Source: Cytobacillus stercorigallinarum | Lineage (GTDB): Bacteria; Bacillota; Bacilli; Bacillales; Cytobacillaceae | Direction: 5' to 3' | Assembly: GCF_014836495.1 (NCBI RefSeq) | Contig: NZ_JACSQT010000002.1 | Coordinates: forward strand, 310,001 to 374,000 | DNA length: 64,000 nucleotides | Shown: positions 63,919-64,000 of the stretch, piece by piece | How the letters are laid out: each line of letters begins with the position of its first letter | Position numbering within the stretch: the first letter of the stretch is position 1 | Program-made: the position numbers and the translations under genes | Notes under the pieces: model-generated | The model's database searches: none | What the model saw: only the letters and a program-made list of their open reading frames with translations | What the model was told of the DNA's origin: nothing

Positions 63919-64000
63919 TTATTTCGCATATTCTACGGCTCTTGTTTCCCTAATAACCGTTACTTTTATATGACCTGGATAATCGAGTTCTTCTTCGATT
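63919..64000 (-). CDS. rny: Ribonuclease Y, C-terminal end (5' end outside window)
   Basis: Only the last 26 codons and stop are in the window: they read IEEELDYPGHIKVTVIRETR followed by AVEYAK, the invariant RNase Y C terminus. RNase Y is the membrane-bound endoribonuclease that starts mRNA decay. Its place upstream of ymdB matches Bacillus rny-ymdB. Confidence 0.95.
   Translation of the reverse strand, partial: IEEELDYPGHIKVTVIRETRAVEYAK

Overview
The window is a low-GC Bacillaceae chromosome segment. The gene content (spo0E-like, spoVK, spoVS, cotE, lexA-yneA, tkt, glnRA, mutSL) and strong Shine-Dalgarno sites point to an endospore-forming, Oceanobacillus/Virgibacillus-type Firmicute; the genus is an inference, not proven. 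Almost all genes are on the minus strand. No tRNA, rRNA, CRISPR array, transposase or prophage was seen.

Region 1 (1-17,400) is an accessory catabolic island. Its left part holds a cut-off ThDP enzyme, a short-chain dehydrogenase lacking the catalytic residues, a two-domain extradiol-dioxygenase-like VOC protein, a cupin, an MFS carrier, an IclR regulator and an alpha/beta hydrolase. RAAACA-N-TGTTTY palindromes and a 12-bp inverted repeat lie in front of several of these genes and are candidate IclR operators. Its right part encodes enzymes resembling the cyclohexanecarboxylate (alicyclic acid) pathway: AliB-like acyl-CoA dehydrogenase, BadI-like ring-opening hydrolase, AliA-like CoA ligase and BadH-like dehydrogenase, in one operon. 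A textbook sigma-54 promoter (TGGCAT-N5-TTGCT) and a perfect 14-bp inverted repeat about 85 bp upstream precede it, next to the gene for a sigma-54 activator. A second operon encodes a class III CoA-transferase, a second acyl-CoA dehydrogenase and a DUF3870 protein. No obvious crotonase-type hydratase (BadK) is present. A MaoC-like protein with an altered active site is encoded with the activator.

Region 2 (17,400-29,500) is a mixed region: lipoteichoic acid synthase, ATP-grasp ligase, DHA2 drug exporter with divergent TetR regulator, bacterial nitric oxide synthase, an overlapping pair (D-threonine-aldolase-like PLP enzyme and FAD sugar-lactone oxidase), and a DUF485/ActP acetate-type symporter pair.

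Region 3 (29,500-38,900) matches the conserved Bacillus block yneK-ccdC-yneI-ccdA-yneF-sirA-tkt-ynzC-yneB-yneA-lexA. LexA boxes sit in the yneA/lexA divergent promoters, linking SOS to division arrest. Region 4 (38,900-41,500) holds three tandem paralogous Cys/Gly/His-rich small proteins. Each has its own conserved sigma-K-like promoter, and each has a core reminiscent of the Sm/Hfq fold.

Region 5 (41,500-64,000) is again core: glnRA with a GlnR box, the methionine-gamma-lyase-family protein, hflX, a TRIC-type channel, spoVK, hfq-miaA, mreBH, mutSL, cotE, ricA-miaB, korAB (2-oxoacid:ferredoxin oxidoreductase), a dipeptidase, spoVS, ymdB and the end of rny. Intrinsic terminators separate most transcription units, so operon borders can be read fairly well.
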